DNA of 64,000 nucleotides, from contig NZ_RHLK01000005.1 of the NCBI RefSeq assembly GCF_009757775.1, positions 124,969 to 188,968 on the forward strand, given 5' to 3'. The notes under the pieces were generated by a model. It worked only from the letters and a program-made list of their open reading frames with translations, searched no databases and was not told the origin of the DNA. This document shows, one piece after another, positions 40,089 through 49,472 of this stretch. Every line of letters begins with the position of its first letter. The first letter of the stretch is position 1. Position numbers and translations under genes: made by a program. Source of the stretch: Paenibacillus lutrae. GTDB lineage: Bacteria; Bacillota; Bacilli; Paenibacillales; NBRC-103111.

Positions 40089-40883
40089 TCAACTCACCTT
40101 ATGCTCAATCCGCAGCTTATCCGCCACCATCGCGATAAACTCGCTGTTGGTCGGCTTCGATTTGCTAATGTTCACGGTGTAGCCGAAGATAAACGAGATG
40201 CTGTCGATATTGCCGCGTGTCCAGGCGACTTCAATCGCGTGACGGATCGCGCGTTCGACTCGGCTCGGCGTCGTTTTGTATTTTTCCGCAATAGCCGGAT
40301 ACAGTGTTTTGGTGATGGCACCGAGAATTTCGATGTTGTTGTACACCATCGTGATCGCTTCGCGCAAATATTGATATCCCTTAATATGCGCAGGAACGCC
40401 GATTTCATGTATGATTGTCGTAATATTGGCATCCAGATTTTTGGTCTTCGGCATCTGAACGACATTTGCTTTCATCGAAGAGGTCGAAGTGACGGCAGGC
40501 TGGTTGCCGACCAGCTGGCGAATCCGGTTCGTCAGAACTTCCATGTCAAACGGTTTCAAAATATAATAAGAGGCTCCAAGCTGCACAGCTTTCTGAGTGA
40601 TGTTCTCCTGACCGAAAGCCGTAAGCATAATGATACGCGGTGCAGGATTCAAGTTCATTTCACGCAGCTTTTCGAGCACACCGAGGCCGTCCAGGTGAGG
40701 CATTATGATGTCCAGAATGAGAATATCCGGTACATCCTTCGGATTTTCCATAAAACGGAGCACTTCATTTCCGTTATAGGCAATGCCGGAGATTTCCATG
40801 TCTTCCTGATCGCTAATAAATTCGGAAAGCAAATGTGTAAACTCTCGGTTGTCGTCCGCTAACAATACTTGAATCTTCTGCAA
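40089..40883 (-). CDS. spo0A: Sporulation master response regulator Spo0A
   Basis: This 264-residue protein has a receiver domain (about 1-125) with the acidic pocket DDN and the phosphorylation Asp in ILDIIMP, and the typical Lys in ILKPFD. A linker and the Spo0A DNA-binding domain follow, with [24 protein letters not shown] and [17 protein letters not shown] as recognition region. Spo0A~P controls entry into sporulation. The start is TTG, with AAAGGAGG 8-9 nt upstream. Promoters resembling Ps and Pv and three 0A boxes lie upstream, and spoIVB precedes it, as in B. subtilis. Confidence 0.97.
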   Translation of the reverse strand: MQKIQVLLADDNREFTHLLSEFISDQEDMEISGIAYNGNEVLRFMENPKDVPDILILDIIMPHLDGLGVLEKLREMNLNPAPRIIMLTAFGQENITQKAVQLGASYYILKPFDMEVLTNRIRQLVGNQPAVTSTSSMKANVVQMPKTKNLDANITTIIHEIGVPAHIKGYQYLREAITMVYNNIEILGAITKTLYPAIAEKYKTTPSRVERAIRHAIEVAWTRGNIDSISFIFGYTVNISKSKPTNSEFIAMVADKLRIEHKVS

Positions 40884-40940
40884 CGTAAAAGCCTCCTTTA
40901 TTTTAAAAAAGCGGGTAGTGTCTTTTTCCTTGTGTTACAA

Positions 40941-40967
40941 ATTCGACACCCCGAATCAAATTCCTCC
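40941..40967 (-). promoter_or_regulatory. SigH-like promoter (Ps) of spo0A
   Basis: On the minus strand GGAGGAATT (40959-40967) is followed after 13 nt by CGAAT (40941-40945). The match to the SigH consensus is close, with spacing one short. Confidence 0.55.
40942..40948 (-). promoter_or_regulatory. 0A box 1 (overlaps Ps -10)
   Basis: TGTCGAA on the minus strand equals the 0A box core. It overlaps the SigH -10 region. Confidence 0.55.
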
Positions 40968-40974
40968 TGTCGAA
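40968..40974 (+). promoter_or_regulatory. 0A box 2
   Basis: TGTCGAA on the plus strand, directly upstream of the SigH -35. Confidence 0.55.
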
Positions 40975-41009
40975 AAATTATTTTCTTTATTTTTTCCAGC
41001 CGATATTCT

Positions 41010-41037
41010 ATAATAGAGTTTTATCTTTGTATTTCAA
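41010..41037 (-). promoter_or_regulatory. SigA-like vegetative promoter (Pv) of spo0A
   Basis: On the minus strand TTGAAA (41032-41037) is followed after 16 nt by TATTAT (41010-41015). Confidence 0.45.
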
Positions 41038-41042
41038 CATTT

Positions 41043-41049
41043 TTCGACA
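41043..41049 (-). promoter_or_regulatory. 0A box 3 (upstream of Pv)
   Basis: TGTCGAA on the minus strand, next to the Pv -35. Three boxes in this region resemble the autoregulated B. subtilis spo0A control region. Confidence 0.55.
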
Positions 41050-41080
41050 AATCCTCTCTATAAAAAAGAAGAACCAAAGG

Positions 41081-42415
41081 CTAGCTCGCCTTCAGTCCCT
41101 TTGCGTCTGTTTCCGGCCTTAACACGATGCCTGCGTCATGAAGCATCCATTCGATAAAGCAGCCGTAGCCGCTTGACGGATCGTTAACGAAGACATGTGT
41201 GACCGCCCCAATCATCTTGCCATTCTGTATAATGGGACTGCCGCTCATCCCCTGCACAATGCCCCCGGTTTTCTCCAGAAGGCGTTTGTCCGTCACTTTA
41301 ATGACCATGCCCTTGGTTGCCGGGTACTCCTGTTTGGTTACGTGGACGACCTCGATATCAAACTTCTCGACTTTTTGCCCACTCACCACGGTGTAGATCT
41401 GGGCCGGCCCTTCTTTTACCTCTTCAGCAAAAGCAACCGGAATAGGCGTATGGGATAAACTATAATCCGGAGCTTCCTCCATTTTACCGAAAATTCCGAA
41501 TGACGTGTTCTTTTCAATATTTCCAATCACTTTGCTGTCTCTAAAAATTTGGGCATGCTTCTCGCCCGGTTCACCGTTCTGGCTTTTGGCAATAGAAGTC
41601 ACACTTGAGTGCACCACTTCGCCGCTTCCCACCGCAATAGGAGTCTGGGTATCCATATCCGTTATGACGTGGCCCAGAGCGCCGTACACATTCTGCTTGG
41701 GAGCAAAGAAGGTAAGTGTGCCCACACCTGCGGCCGAATCGCGGATGTACAAGCCGAGCCGATAAGACTTATCCATCACATCGTAAGCCGGCTTCAGTGA
41801 AAGGTTGAATTTCTGGCTGCCTCTTTGGACGGTCAGCTCCAGCGGCTTCTTACTCTGTCCGGCTTGATTGACAAGACTGGAGACCTTGGAGACGTCCGAG
41901 GACGGTTTGCCGTTAATGGATACGATCAAATCACCGACCTGCACCTTGGATTCCTCACCCGGAGAGATCTTCTGATTCTCCCCTACTGACACCAGATGAT
42001 GCCCCACCACCAGAATACCGGAGGATTTAATTTTGACACCGATGGTTTGTCCGCCCGGAATGACTTTAAGGTCGGGGACTACGCTAACTTTTACCGTCTT
42101 AAAAGGAATGGCGCCGAACAGCTTGAGTTTCATTTCTGTCGACCCATGCCGCTCCGACTGGAGGGAAATCGGTTCATTCAGATTAACTTGAAATGAGTGC
42201 CGGGCGTTCCCGTTGACCTTGACGATATCGGGGTCCTTGACTGTTAACATGGCGTTAACCGGCATGGTTAGCCTTAACTGCTTGCCTTGGCCGCTGAAAA
42301 GCCTAAGCTCGTCGGGGAAGGAAGCGAAGCTCTGGAAAGGGGAAGAGATACTAAAGATACACACAAGGAAAACGAGCAGAAGACCAATGAATCTTTTCCG
42401 GCGATTCGATTTCAC
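41081..42415 (-). CDS. spoIVB: SpoIVB peptidase
   Basis: This 444-residue serine peptidase (S55) is made in the forespore and triggers pro-SigK processing by cleaving SpoIVFA. It has an N-terminal membrane anchor (about 9-27) and a PDZ domain (about 125-205, with VQVGDLIVSINGK). The catalytic domain has GHVITD (248-253) and the Ser motif GMSGSP (390-394). The start is GTG with GGAG at 9 nt. It lies between recN and spo0A, as in B. subtilis. Confidence 0.96.
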   Translation of the reverse strand: MKSNRRKRFIGLLLVFLVCIFSISSPFQSFASFPDELRLFSGQGKQLRLTMPVNAMLTVKDPDIVKVNGNARHSFQVNLNEPISLQSERHGSTEMKLKLFGAIPFKTVKVSVVPDLKVIPGGQTIGVKIKSSGILVVGHHLVSVGENQKISPGEESKVQVGDLIVSINGKPSSDVSKVSSLVNQAGQSKKPLELTVQRGSQKFNLSLKPAYDVMDKSYRLGLYIRDSAAGVGTLTFFAPKQNVYGALGHVITDMDTQTPIAVGSGEVVHSSVTSIAKSQNGEPGEKHAQIFRDSKVIGNIEKNTSFGIFGKMEEAPDYSLSHTPIPVAFAEEVKEGPAQIYTVVSGQKVEKFDIEVVHVTKQEYPATKGMVIKVTDKRLLEKTGGIVQGMSGSPIIQNGKMIGAVTHVFVNDPSSGYGCFIEWMLHDAGIVLRPETDAKGLKAS

Positions 42416-42542
42416 TTGACCACGCTCCTTCTGCTTTCTGGCCCTGACGAAAGCTGATTTAGCTGACTATCGCCAATTGCGTACCTTTAAGGTATCCTCC
42501 CGCCATCCGTTTTATAACTGCAAATGCTTCTAGAGACCTCAG

Positions 42543-44279
42543 TTAGTTCCTCGACTTTTGTTCGTCTGCCAATGCAAGCATTTCTTGAGCATGATGCAAA
42601 GTCGTTTCCGTAACTTCCACTCCGCCGAGCATCCGGGCCAGTTCTTCGACTCTGCCGCGGCGGCTTAAATCGGTTACGCGGGTATAAGTGCGTTCCCCTT
42701 CGACTTCCTTATGGATATAAAAGTGAACATCCGCCATACAAGCTACCTGCGGAAGATGGGTGATGGAGAATACCTGGCAGCTAACCGAAAGCACGGATAG
42801 TTTCTCGGCGATGGCCTGGGCTGCCCGTCCGCTTACGCCCGTGTCTACCTCGTCGAATATAAGGACGGGAATCCGGTCCAGTCTGGCGAAAATGCTCTTC
42901 ATCGCCAGCATAATCCGCGACAGCTCGCCGCCGGAGGCGATCTTGCTCAACCCCCGCAGGGGCTCCCCGGGATTCGGAGCCATGAGGAATTCCACCTGAT
43001 CGATACCGTCGCGGGTGAATTTCACACTCCCGTTATCCAGCGCAAGGCCTGCCTGAGCATTCGCAGCCTCTATATGGGCCACCTGCACGCGGAACTGCGT
43101 ACGCTCCATATGCAGGTCTCTCAGCTCTGTCTCAATCTCTTGAGCGAGCCGTCCTGCGATTTTGCTGCGCCGCTTCGAGAGATCCAGCGCTGCCTTGGCA
43201 AGCTGTGAAGTTTCGGCAGCCAGTTTATCCTGGAGCTTCTGGATAATCTCGTCTTTGTTCTCGATTGTCGCGAGCTCACCGCTGATTTTATCGCTGTAAG
43301 CCAGGATTTCTGTGATGGTATCGCCATATTTGCGCCGCAGCGAAGCAATAAGATCGAGTCGCAATTCGATTTCATCCAGACGCTCCGGATTAAATTCAAC
43401 TTCATCCCGGTAATCCCGCAGCTGATAAGCCGCATCTTCAAGCTGGTAAAAAGCATTCTGCATCTGTTCGAGCAGAGGCGCTATCCCCGTTTTGTCAATG
43501 GAGGCTACATCCTGGATGCGGGCAATGGACTTCCCGATGGAGTCCAGTCCGCTGTTATTCCCATACAGGGTATCATAAGATGCGGCTACATTCTTATACA
43601 ATTTCTCTGCATTCGCAAGCTTGCTCTTCTCTTCCGCCAGGCCGATCTCTTCCCCTTCCTTCAAGGAAGCGGCTGCTATCTCATCGACCTGAAACCGGTA
43701 TAGATCCAACATCTGCAAAGATTGTTTACTCGTCTCGACTAGAGACTTCAGTTCTTTGCGGAGCTTGGTATAACGGTCATAACTTGCCCGGTATGCCTGC
43801 AAGCTAGCGGCAATCTCTTTCTCTCCGTATGTATCGAGCCAGTGAATATGCTCATCGGATTTAAGAAGAGATTGATGCTCATGCTGCCCGTGAATATTCA
43901 CGAGCCATCTGCCCACTTCGCGGAGCATGGTCAAATTGACAAGCTGGCCGTTAATCCGGCTGGAGCTTTTGCCGTTTGCCGTAACTTCACGGCGGATCAG
44001 AAGCTGTTCTTCGGCAGCGGCCTCAATGCCGAGCTGCGTCAAAGTTTCCCACACGGGGTGGTCTTCTTCGACCTCGAACACGGCTTCAATTTCCGCCTTC
44101 TCACTGCCATAACGGACGAGTTCGGAAGAACCCCTGCCGCCTACAATCAGACTAAGTGCATCAATAATAATGGATTTACCGGCTCCCGTCTCACCGGTGA
44201 GCACATGAAAACCTGATTTGAAACCAATATGAACGTACTCGATTACCGCCAAATTACGTATAGACAGTTCTGTGAGCAT
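42543..44279 (-). CDS. recN: DNA repair protein RecN
   Basis: This 578-residue SMC-like ATPase helps double-strand break repair. Walker A is GETGAGKSIIIDAL near residue 30, a long coiled-coil middle spans about 170-370, the signature is SGGELSRIMLAMK and Walker B is VLIFDEVDTGVSG. Length is as in Bacillus. GGGGAGG lies 5-6 nt before the ATG. It follows argR by about 70 nt. Confidence 0.96.
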   Translation of the reverse strand: MLTELSIRNLAVIEYVHIGFKSGFHVLTGETGAGKSIIIDALSLIVGGRGSSELVRYGSEKAEIEAVFEVEEDHPVWETLTQLGIEAAAEEQLLIRREVTANGKSSSRINGQLVNLTMLREVGRWLVNIHGQHEHQSLLKSDEHIHWLDTYGEKEIAASLQAYRASYDRYTKLRKELKSLVETSKQSLQMLDLYRFQVDEIAAASLKEGEEIGLAEEKSKLANAEKLYKNVAASYDTLYGNNSGLDSIGKSIARIQDVASIDKTGIAPLLEQMQNAFYQLEDAAYQLRDYRDEVEFNPERLDEIELRLDLIASLRRKYGDTITEILAYSDKISGELATIENKDEIIQKLQDKLAAETSQLAKAALDLSKRRSKIAGRLAQEIETELRDLHMERTQFRVQVAHIEAANAQAGLALDNGSVKFTRDGIDQVEFLMAPNPGEPLRGLSKIASGGELSRIMLAMKSIFARLDRIPVLIFDEVDTGVSGRAAQAIAEKLSVLSVSCQVFSITHLPQVACMADVHFYIHKEVEGERTYTRVTDLSRRGRVEELARMLGGVEVTETTLHHAQEMLALADEQKSRN

Positions 44280-44349
44280 AGGTTCCTCCCCGTATCCGCT
44301 TCTCTATGAGAGCGAATTAACCAATTTTGACTTCAATCTACTGCATCTA

Positions 44350-44796
44350 TCAAATCAAAGACATAATTTGGTCCACGACTTTCTTGCTTACATCCTTGGA
44401 ACGGCAAATAATCAGAATGGTATCGTCCCCACAGATGGTTCCCATGATCTCATTCCATTCCAGATTGTCCATTAAAGCGCATATCGTATTGGCCGTTCCC
44501 GGCATACATTTCATTACGACAAGATTATCGGTGAAGTCAATATTAATAAAGTGATCACTGAGCGCGCGCTTGAGTCTCTGCAGGGGGTTATAACGCTGAT
44601 CCGCCGGCATGGAGTACTTATAGCGGCCATCATCCAAAGGCACCTTAATTAAATGCAGCTCTTTGATGTCCCGGGATACTGTGGCTTGGGTCACATTAAA
44701 ACCAGCAGTACGGAGAGCTTCGACTAGATCGTCTTGTGTTTCGATCTCGTTATTCGCAATAATTTCGCGAATCTTGACGTGGCGTTGCCCTTTCAT
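44350..44796 (-). CDS. argR: Arginine repressor ArgR/AhrC
   Basis: This 148-residue arginine-responsive regulator has the expected length. The winged-helix domain (about 1-70) contains [30 protein letters not shown]. The C-terminal hexamerisation domain has the arginine-binding motif [12 protein letters not shown]. Its ATG overlaps the stop of the upstream gene by 4 nt. Neighbours recN and tlyA match B. subtilis ahrC. Confidence 0.95.
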   Translation of the reverse strand: MKGQRHVKIREIIANNEIETQDDLVEALRTAGFNVTQATVSRDIKELHLIKVPLDDGRYKYSMPADQRYNPLQRLKRALSDHFINIDFTDNLVVMKCMPGTANTICALMDNLEWNEIMGTICGDDTILIICRSKDVSKKVVDQIMSLI

Positions 44797-45251
44797 TCGA
44801 ACACCTCAATGTGAAACGTAATTTGTTTGATTTTGCGCCCGTTCATATCCACATACAGGACACCCTCGGCTTCCGGCACCAATAAAGAATAGGCCAGCAG
44901 CCGTTCCCGGATCGCGCTTCCTGTCATCTCAAGAGGCTTCCGTTCCTTCGCTACCTTGACGAGATACAGTTTGTCATTTTTTTCCGCAAAATAATCAATA
45001 AACAGCCGGCTGTAGAGCTCTTCTTTCTGGTTAAGGGTGATGGTGATCGGGATTCTCGTCTTGCCGCCAATAACATCAAAGCCTGCGCCTAGAAGAAGGT
45101 CAACAACCTCGTCGTCCGGAACTTCCGTATAGACAGGCCGATATAAAGAACTCTTGTCAGGCTCAACCAGCCATTTATGAAAACGTATGCCGATCCATGC
45201 TGCGAGTAGTCCCAGGAGCAAGATTAGGATGAACGCATCCCCGTTTTGCAT
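44793..45251 (-). CDS. Hypothetical membrane-anchored protein
   Basis: This 152-residue protein has one N-terminal membrane helix (about 8-24) and a soluble C-terminal part containing [25 protein letters not shown]. No family was recognised. A TTG at 45257 gives a slightly longer form; GAGGTG upstream of the ATG at 45251 favours the shorter one. It is coupled to argR and follows tlyA. Its place in a DNA-repair/regulation operon is the only hint of role. Confidence 0.68.
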   Translation of the reverse strand: MQNGDAFILILLLGLLAAWIGIRFHKWLVEPDKSSLYRPVYTEVPDDEVVDLLLGAGFDVIGGKTRIPITITLNQKEELYSRLFIDYFAEKNDKLYLVKVAKERKPLEMTGSAIRERLLAYSLLVPEAEGVLYVDMNGRKIKQITFHIEVFE

Positions 45252-45369
45252 AGGCAATCACCTCGACATACGTATTCGCGAATGAAGGCTAGGAATCCTT
45301 TTGATGCCAGAAGACCAATACTGGGCTGAGGACTAAGAATATATGGAACCGGGTGCGCGGCATCTCTAT

Positions 45370-46221
45370 CTATCCGGAATGCCGGTTTAGATCGGGTTTG
45401 GCAAACTGCGCTTTGGCTTCGGCTGCCACACGATTGATATGCGGGGTAAAAGGCTCCACAATCGTTTCCGGATCATCCGGATTACAGGTCCAGTAAGCCA
45501 GGAACTCTATATTGCCTTCGCCCCCTGTAATCGGTGAATACGTAAGGCCCTTCAAGTTAAATCCCAGGTCTTTGGCATAACCAAGCACCTGTTCCAGCAC
45601 TTCCTGGTGTACGCCAGAATCACGGATAACACCGGACTTCCCGACCTTCTCACGGCCAGCCTCGAATTGGGGTTTAATCAGAGCCACGGTTTCCCCTGTC
45701 GTACCGAGCAGCGCTTTAAGTGGCGGGAGAATGATGCGCAGAGAGATGAAGGAGACATCAATACTAGCGAAGTTAGGTGCAGGTCCATCCAGTACTTCCG
45801 GTGTTACATAACGAAAATTCGTCCGTTCCATAACATGAACACGCTCGTCCTGCCGTAACGACCAGTCTAACTGGTTATAACCGACATCGATCGCATAAAC
45901 ATAGGACGCGCCGTGCTGCAAAGCACAATCCGTAAATCCGCCTGTCGAAGCCCCAATATCCAGCATCACGGCATTTCGAATATCCAGGTTGAAATGTTTT
46001 AAAGCTTTTTCCAGTTTGAGGCCGCCGCGGCCCACATAAGGATGTACGGCTCCTTTTACCTTAAGGGCAGATGCACGGCTAATTTTCATCCCTGCTTTGT
46101 CCACAGGCTCCTCATCAGCAAAAACAAGGCCAGCCATAATGGCGGCCTTGGCTTTTTCTCTGCTCTCAAAATATCCATGCTCAACTAAAAGTACATCAAT
46201 TCGTTCTTTATCTGTTGCCAT
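45370..46221 (-). CDS. tlyA: TlyA-family rRNA methyltransferase (YqxC type)
   Basis: This 283-residue protein has an N-terminal S4 RNA-binding domain (about 5-65, ERIDVLLVEHGYFESREKAKAAIMAG) and an RrmJ/FtsJ-like methyltransferase domain. The SAM motif LDIGASTGGFTDCALQHGA and the catalytic-lysine region VALIKPQFEAGREKVGKSG are present. TlyA methylates 2'-O of rRNA nucleotides; some members are also called haemolysin-like. It lies between dxs and argR, as in B. subtilis. Confidence 0.92.
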   Translation of the reverse strand: MATDKERIDVLLVEHGYFESREKAKAAIMAGLVFADEEPVDKAGMKISRASALKVKGAVHPYVGRGGLKLEKALKHFNLDIRNAVMLDIGASTGGFTDCALQHGASYVYAIDVGYNQLDWSLRQDERVHVMERTNFRYVTPEVLDGPAPNFASIDVSFISLRIILPPLKALLGTTGETVALIKPQFEAGREKVGKSGVIRDSGVHQEVLEQVLGYAKDLGFNLKGLTYSPITGGEGNIEFLAYWTCNPDDPETIVEPFTPHINRVAAEAKAQFAKPDLNRHSG

Positions 46222-46297
46222 CCGTTAACTCCTGTAGGGTCCGTCGTTTCATCGAGCGGATTGTTAGTATCAAATGTTTAAGACCTTGCATGGCGTA

Positions 46298-48184
46298 TTA
46301 AGCATGCTGGCGTTTGCGGGGCAGAAGAGATTTCACCTGGGTAGCCAAATGTTCAGCCGTTAAGCCGACTTCCTGCCGCTGTTCCTTGATGGAACCGTGC
46401 TCCACAAAATAATCCTGAACACCCATAACGCGGATGCGCATGCCATCAATTCCCTGACGGGCATAGAATTCCAGGACACTGCTGCCGAAGCCGCCCATTT
46501 CAGCACCTTCTTCCATCGTAATGATCGGCATGTGTTCCTTGGCCAATTGAAGCAGCATCGCCTCATCCAGCGGTTTAATGAACCGGGCGTTGATCACGCG
46601 CAGATTAATGCCTTCCTTCTTTATGGCCTCCGCGGCTTCAAGAGCAACCTGATTCATCGGGCCCACGGCCAGTACAGCCATCGTGTCGCCTTCGGTCAGC
46701 GTTTCCCACGTGCCGATCTCGATCGGCTCCGGATGCTCATCCAGCTCTACGCCTAATCCGTTAATCCGTGCATAACGGACAGCGATAGGACCGTCGTTAT
46801 ACTCAATGCCGGTCACCATCATTCGGCGCAGCTCATTCTCATCCTTAGGCATCATCAGAACCATGTTGGGAAGACTGCGCAGGAAAGAAATATCATAGAC
46901 ACCCTGATGCGTCTCTCCGTCCGGACCGACAAATCCGGCCCGGTCGATGGCGAACATCACGTTCAGATTCGGCCGGCAGATATCGTGTACGACTTGATCG
47001 TAAGCCCTTTGCAGGAAGGTCGAATACACGGCGAATACCGGCTTTATTCCTTCGGAAGCCATTCCGGCGCACAAGGTTGCGGCATGCTGTTCGGCAATTC
47101 CGACATCGATCATCCGGTCCGGGAATCTCGCGGCAAAGTCCATTAGACCTGAACCGCCCGGCATAGCCGGTGTAACGGCTACGATGCGCTTGTCCTTCTC
47201 AGCCAGCTCAATCAATGTGCTCCCGAAGACATTCGTATACATAGGGTTCCCGACAGCTTTGAGGAATTGTCCGGACTCAATCTTATAAGGACTTGCCCCA
47301 TGCCACTTATGAGAATCCAATTCTGCCGGGGAGTACCCTTTACCTTTGGTCGTAATCACATGAATCAGGACTGGACCTTGGATCTTCTCGGACTGCTTGA
47401 GGGTCTCCAGAAGCAGAGGCAGGTTATGTCCGTCGATAGGGCCTATATAGTTGAATCCGAGCTCTTCAAACCAGACACCCGAAACCAGCAAATATTTCAG
47501 ACTGTCTTTGACTTTCTCTGCCGTTTTGGCCAGAGTGCCTCCAATAGCCGGGATTTTCTTAAGGAGTAGTTCCACTTCTTCTTTGGCTTTACGGTAATGC
47601 TTATCCGAACGGATCTTGCTCAAATAATTATGAAGTGCTCCTACGTTAGGAGCAATAGACATTTCATTGTCATTCAGAATAACGGTCAGATTCTTCTTCT
47701 CATGGCCAATATGATTCATAGCCTCAAGAGCCATACCTCCGGTCATAGCACCGTCGCCGATCACCGCAAACACGCGGTTATCTTCACCGTTAAGATCACG
47801 GGCCATGGCCATCCCCATCGCTGCAGATAACGAGGTGCTGCTGTGACCCGCTTCCCATACATCATGCTCGCTTTCCGCCCGTTTGATAAAGCCGCACATG
47901 CCTTTGTACTTACGCAAAGAGTCAAAGCGGTCCTTACGCCCCGTCAAAATCTTGTGAACATACGCCTGATGGCCTACGTCAAAAATAAATTTATCCCGAG
48001 GGCTGTCATACAGAGCATGCAGCGCGATGGTCAGCTCCACTATACCCAGATTGGAAGAAAGGTGACCGCCGGATACCGACAGCTTTTCGACGAGAAATTG
48101 CCGAATCTCCACCGCCAGCTGTTCCAGTTCTGCTGTTGATAGCTTCTTCAAATCGTCGGGCTGGTTGATATGATCGAGCAGCAC
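46298..48184 (-). CDS. dxs: 1-deoxy-D-xylulose-5-phosphate synthase
   Basis: This 628-residue thiamine-diphosphate enzyme makes DXP from pyruvate and glyceraldehyde 3-phosphate, the first step of the MEP isoprenoid pathway. The TPP motif is [20 protein letters not shown], preceded by [15 protein letters not shown], and later [13 protein letters not shown] and [15 protein letters not shown]. Length is standard. It follows ispA, so both isoprenoid genes are together. An extended -10 lies between them. Confidence 0.96.
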   Translation of the reverse strand: MLLDHINQPDDLKKLSTAELEQLAVEIRQFLVEKLSVSGGHLSSNLGIVELTIALHALYDSPRDKFIFDVGHQAYVHKILTGRKDRFDSLRKYKGMCGFIKRAESEHDVWEAGHSSTSLSAAMGMAMARDLNGEDNRVFAVIGDGAMTGGMALEAMNHIGHEKKNLTVILNDNEMSIAPNVGALHNYLSKIRSDKHYRKAKEEVELLLKKIPAIGGTLAKTAEKVKDSLKYLLVSGVWFEELGFNYIGPIDGHNLPLLLETLKQSEKIQGPVLIHVITTKGKGYSPAELDSHKWHGASPYKIESGQFLKAVGNPMYTNVFGSTLIELAEKDKRIVAVTPAMPGGSGLMDFAARFPDRMIDVGIAEQHAATLCAGMASEGIKPVFAVYSTFLQRAYDQVVHDICRPNLNVMFAIDRAGFVGPDGETHQGVYDISFLRSLPNMVLMMPKDENELRRMMVTGIEYNDGPIAVRYARINGLGVELDEHPEPIEIGTWETLTEGDTMAVLAVGPMNQVALEAAEAIKKEGINLRVINARFIKPLDEAMLLQLAKEHMPIITMEEGAEMGGFGSSVLEFYARQGIDGMRIRVMGVQDYFVEHGSIKEQRQEVGLTAEHLATQVKSLLPRKRQHA

Positions 48185-48264
48185 ATGAATTCCTCGCTTT
48201 CTAAGGGAAAAAAATATACAAAAGTTTGAAATGCGTTCATTTGTTCGTGTATTGTCATGAAAAC

Positions 48265-48273
48265 ATTATATCA
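48265..48273 (-). promoter_or_regulatory. Extended -10 promoter of dxs
   Basis: TGATATAAT on the minus strand is an extended -10 (TGnTATAAT) upstream of dxs. No strong -35 was seen. It could let dxs be transcribed apart from ispA. Confidence 0.4.
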
Positions 48274-48297
48274 TAAAACAAAGGCGGATACACAAAT

Positions 48298-49200
48298 CTA
48301 GCGGTCCCGCTTCATCAGGTAATCAGCCAATTCAAGCAGCCTCTGCGGATTAGAAACGGTACCGCTGCTCACGGCGGACACAGCCTCATCCGTTAATTCA
48401 CGTACCCTCTGCATCGATTCATCCAGTCCGATAAAGAAAGGATACGTCACTTTCTGCTGTTTCTCATCACTGCCAGCCGGCTTACCCAGCTTCTCCAGCG
48501 TACCGGTTACATCCAGTATGTCATCCTGGATTTGGAAGGCCAGACCAATGCTCCGGCCATAACGGGTGAGTGCTTCCAGCTGCTTCTCATCCGCGCCGGC
48601 CACTCTTCCTCCCGCCCGCAGCGAGAAAATAATCAGATCACTCGTCTTATGAAGATGAATATATTCAAGTCCGTTCAAATCCGTGGCACCCTGCTCCGCC
48701 TGCATGTCGGCTACTTGCCCGCCGACCATGCCGCGCGCACCCGAATATTCGGCCATTTCGGATAGGATGGCGAGCACCTGCTCAGCCGGAACTCCCAGGC
48801 TGCGCGCCTGGGAAGCGGTATAAAAAGCTTGTGTCAGCAAGGCATCGCCAGCAAGAATCGCCATCGCTTCCCCGAATACTTTGTGGTTGGTTAGTTTGCC
48901 CCGGCGGTAATCGTCATTATCCATTGCGGGCAAGTCATCATGAATTAGGGAATACGTATGTATCATCTCGATCGCGCAGGCTACAGGCATCGCGGCTTCC
49001 ATACGGCCTCCGAAAGCTTCGGCTGCGGCTAATACAAGGATCGGCCGCAGTCTTTTGCCGCCGGCATCAAGGGAATATTGAGCCGATTCCCTGAGAATGC
49101 CGGGAATGTCCCATTCTTGCGGGAACAACCGTTTGAGCTCATCTTCGACTTCCTTAGCATAATGGGCAATATATTCATGGATGTTCATGTCGGTGTTCAA
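48298..49200 (-). CDS. ispA: Farnesyl diphosphate synthase (polyprenyl synthetase)
   Basis: This 300-residue all-helical trans-prenyltransferase makes FPP from IPP and DMAPP. The first Asp-rich motif is LIHDDLPAMDNDDYRRG and the second is FQIQDDILDVTG, with two residues before the first motif suiting a short product. It follows xseB with a TTGA overlap. The TTG at 49200 has GGGGAA at 7 nt, while the ATG at 49188 lacks a ribosome site, so TTG was taken. Confidence 0.94.
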   Translation of the reverse strand: MNTDMNIHEYIAHYAKEVEDELKRLFPQEWDIPGILRESAQYSLDAGGKRLRPILVLAAAEAFGGRMEAAMPVACAIEMIHTYSLIHDDLPAMDNDDYRRGKLTNHKVFGEAMAILAGDALLTQAFYTASQARSLGVPAEQVLAILSEMAEYSGARGMVGGQVADMQAEQGATDLNGLEYIHLHKTSDLIIFSLRAGGRVAGADEKQLEALTRYGRSIGLAFQIQDDILDVTGTLEKLGKPAGSDEKQQKVTYPFFIGLDESMQRVRELTDEAVSAVSSGTVSNPQRLLELADYLMKRDR

Positions 49201-49472
49201 AGAGATTCCCCTTTATCCTCGACGATGTTCGCTCCGAAGGGCTTCTTTGAGAGGCCGGCTTCGTTTTCCACGAGCATTTCGATTTTTTTCTCGACGATCT
49301 CCAGCTTTTGTCCGCACAAATGGGACAGTTTCATGCCTTCCTGATACAGTTCGATGGCTTTCTCCAGCGGAACGTCGCCACTCTCGAGCTTGGCTACAAT
49401 TCCTTCAAGCTTGTCCATCGCTTCTTCGAAACTCAGTATAGCTTCTTCCTGCGGATTCGTTTCGTTAGCCAT
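49197..49472 (-). CDS. xseB: Exodeoxyribonuclease VII small subunit
   Basis: This 91-residue helical protein contains the family signature SFEEAMDKLEGIVAKLESGDVPLEKAIELYQEGMKL. Several copies of XseB bind XseA to form the nuclease. A longer frame starts at 49499, but GGAGG lies 8 nt before the ATG at 49472. It overlaps xseA by 8 nt and ispA by 4 nt. Confidence 0.94.
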   Translation of the reverse strand: MANETNPQEEAILSFEEAMDKLEGIVAKLESGDVPLEKAIELYQEGMKLSHLCGQKLEIVEKKIEMLVENEAGLSKKPFGANIVEDKGESL

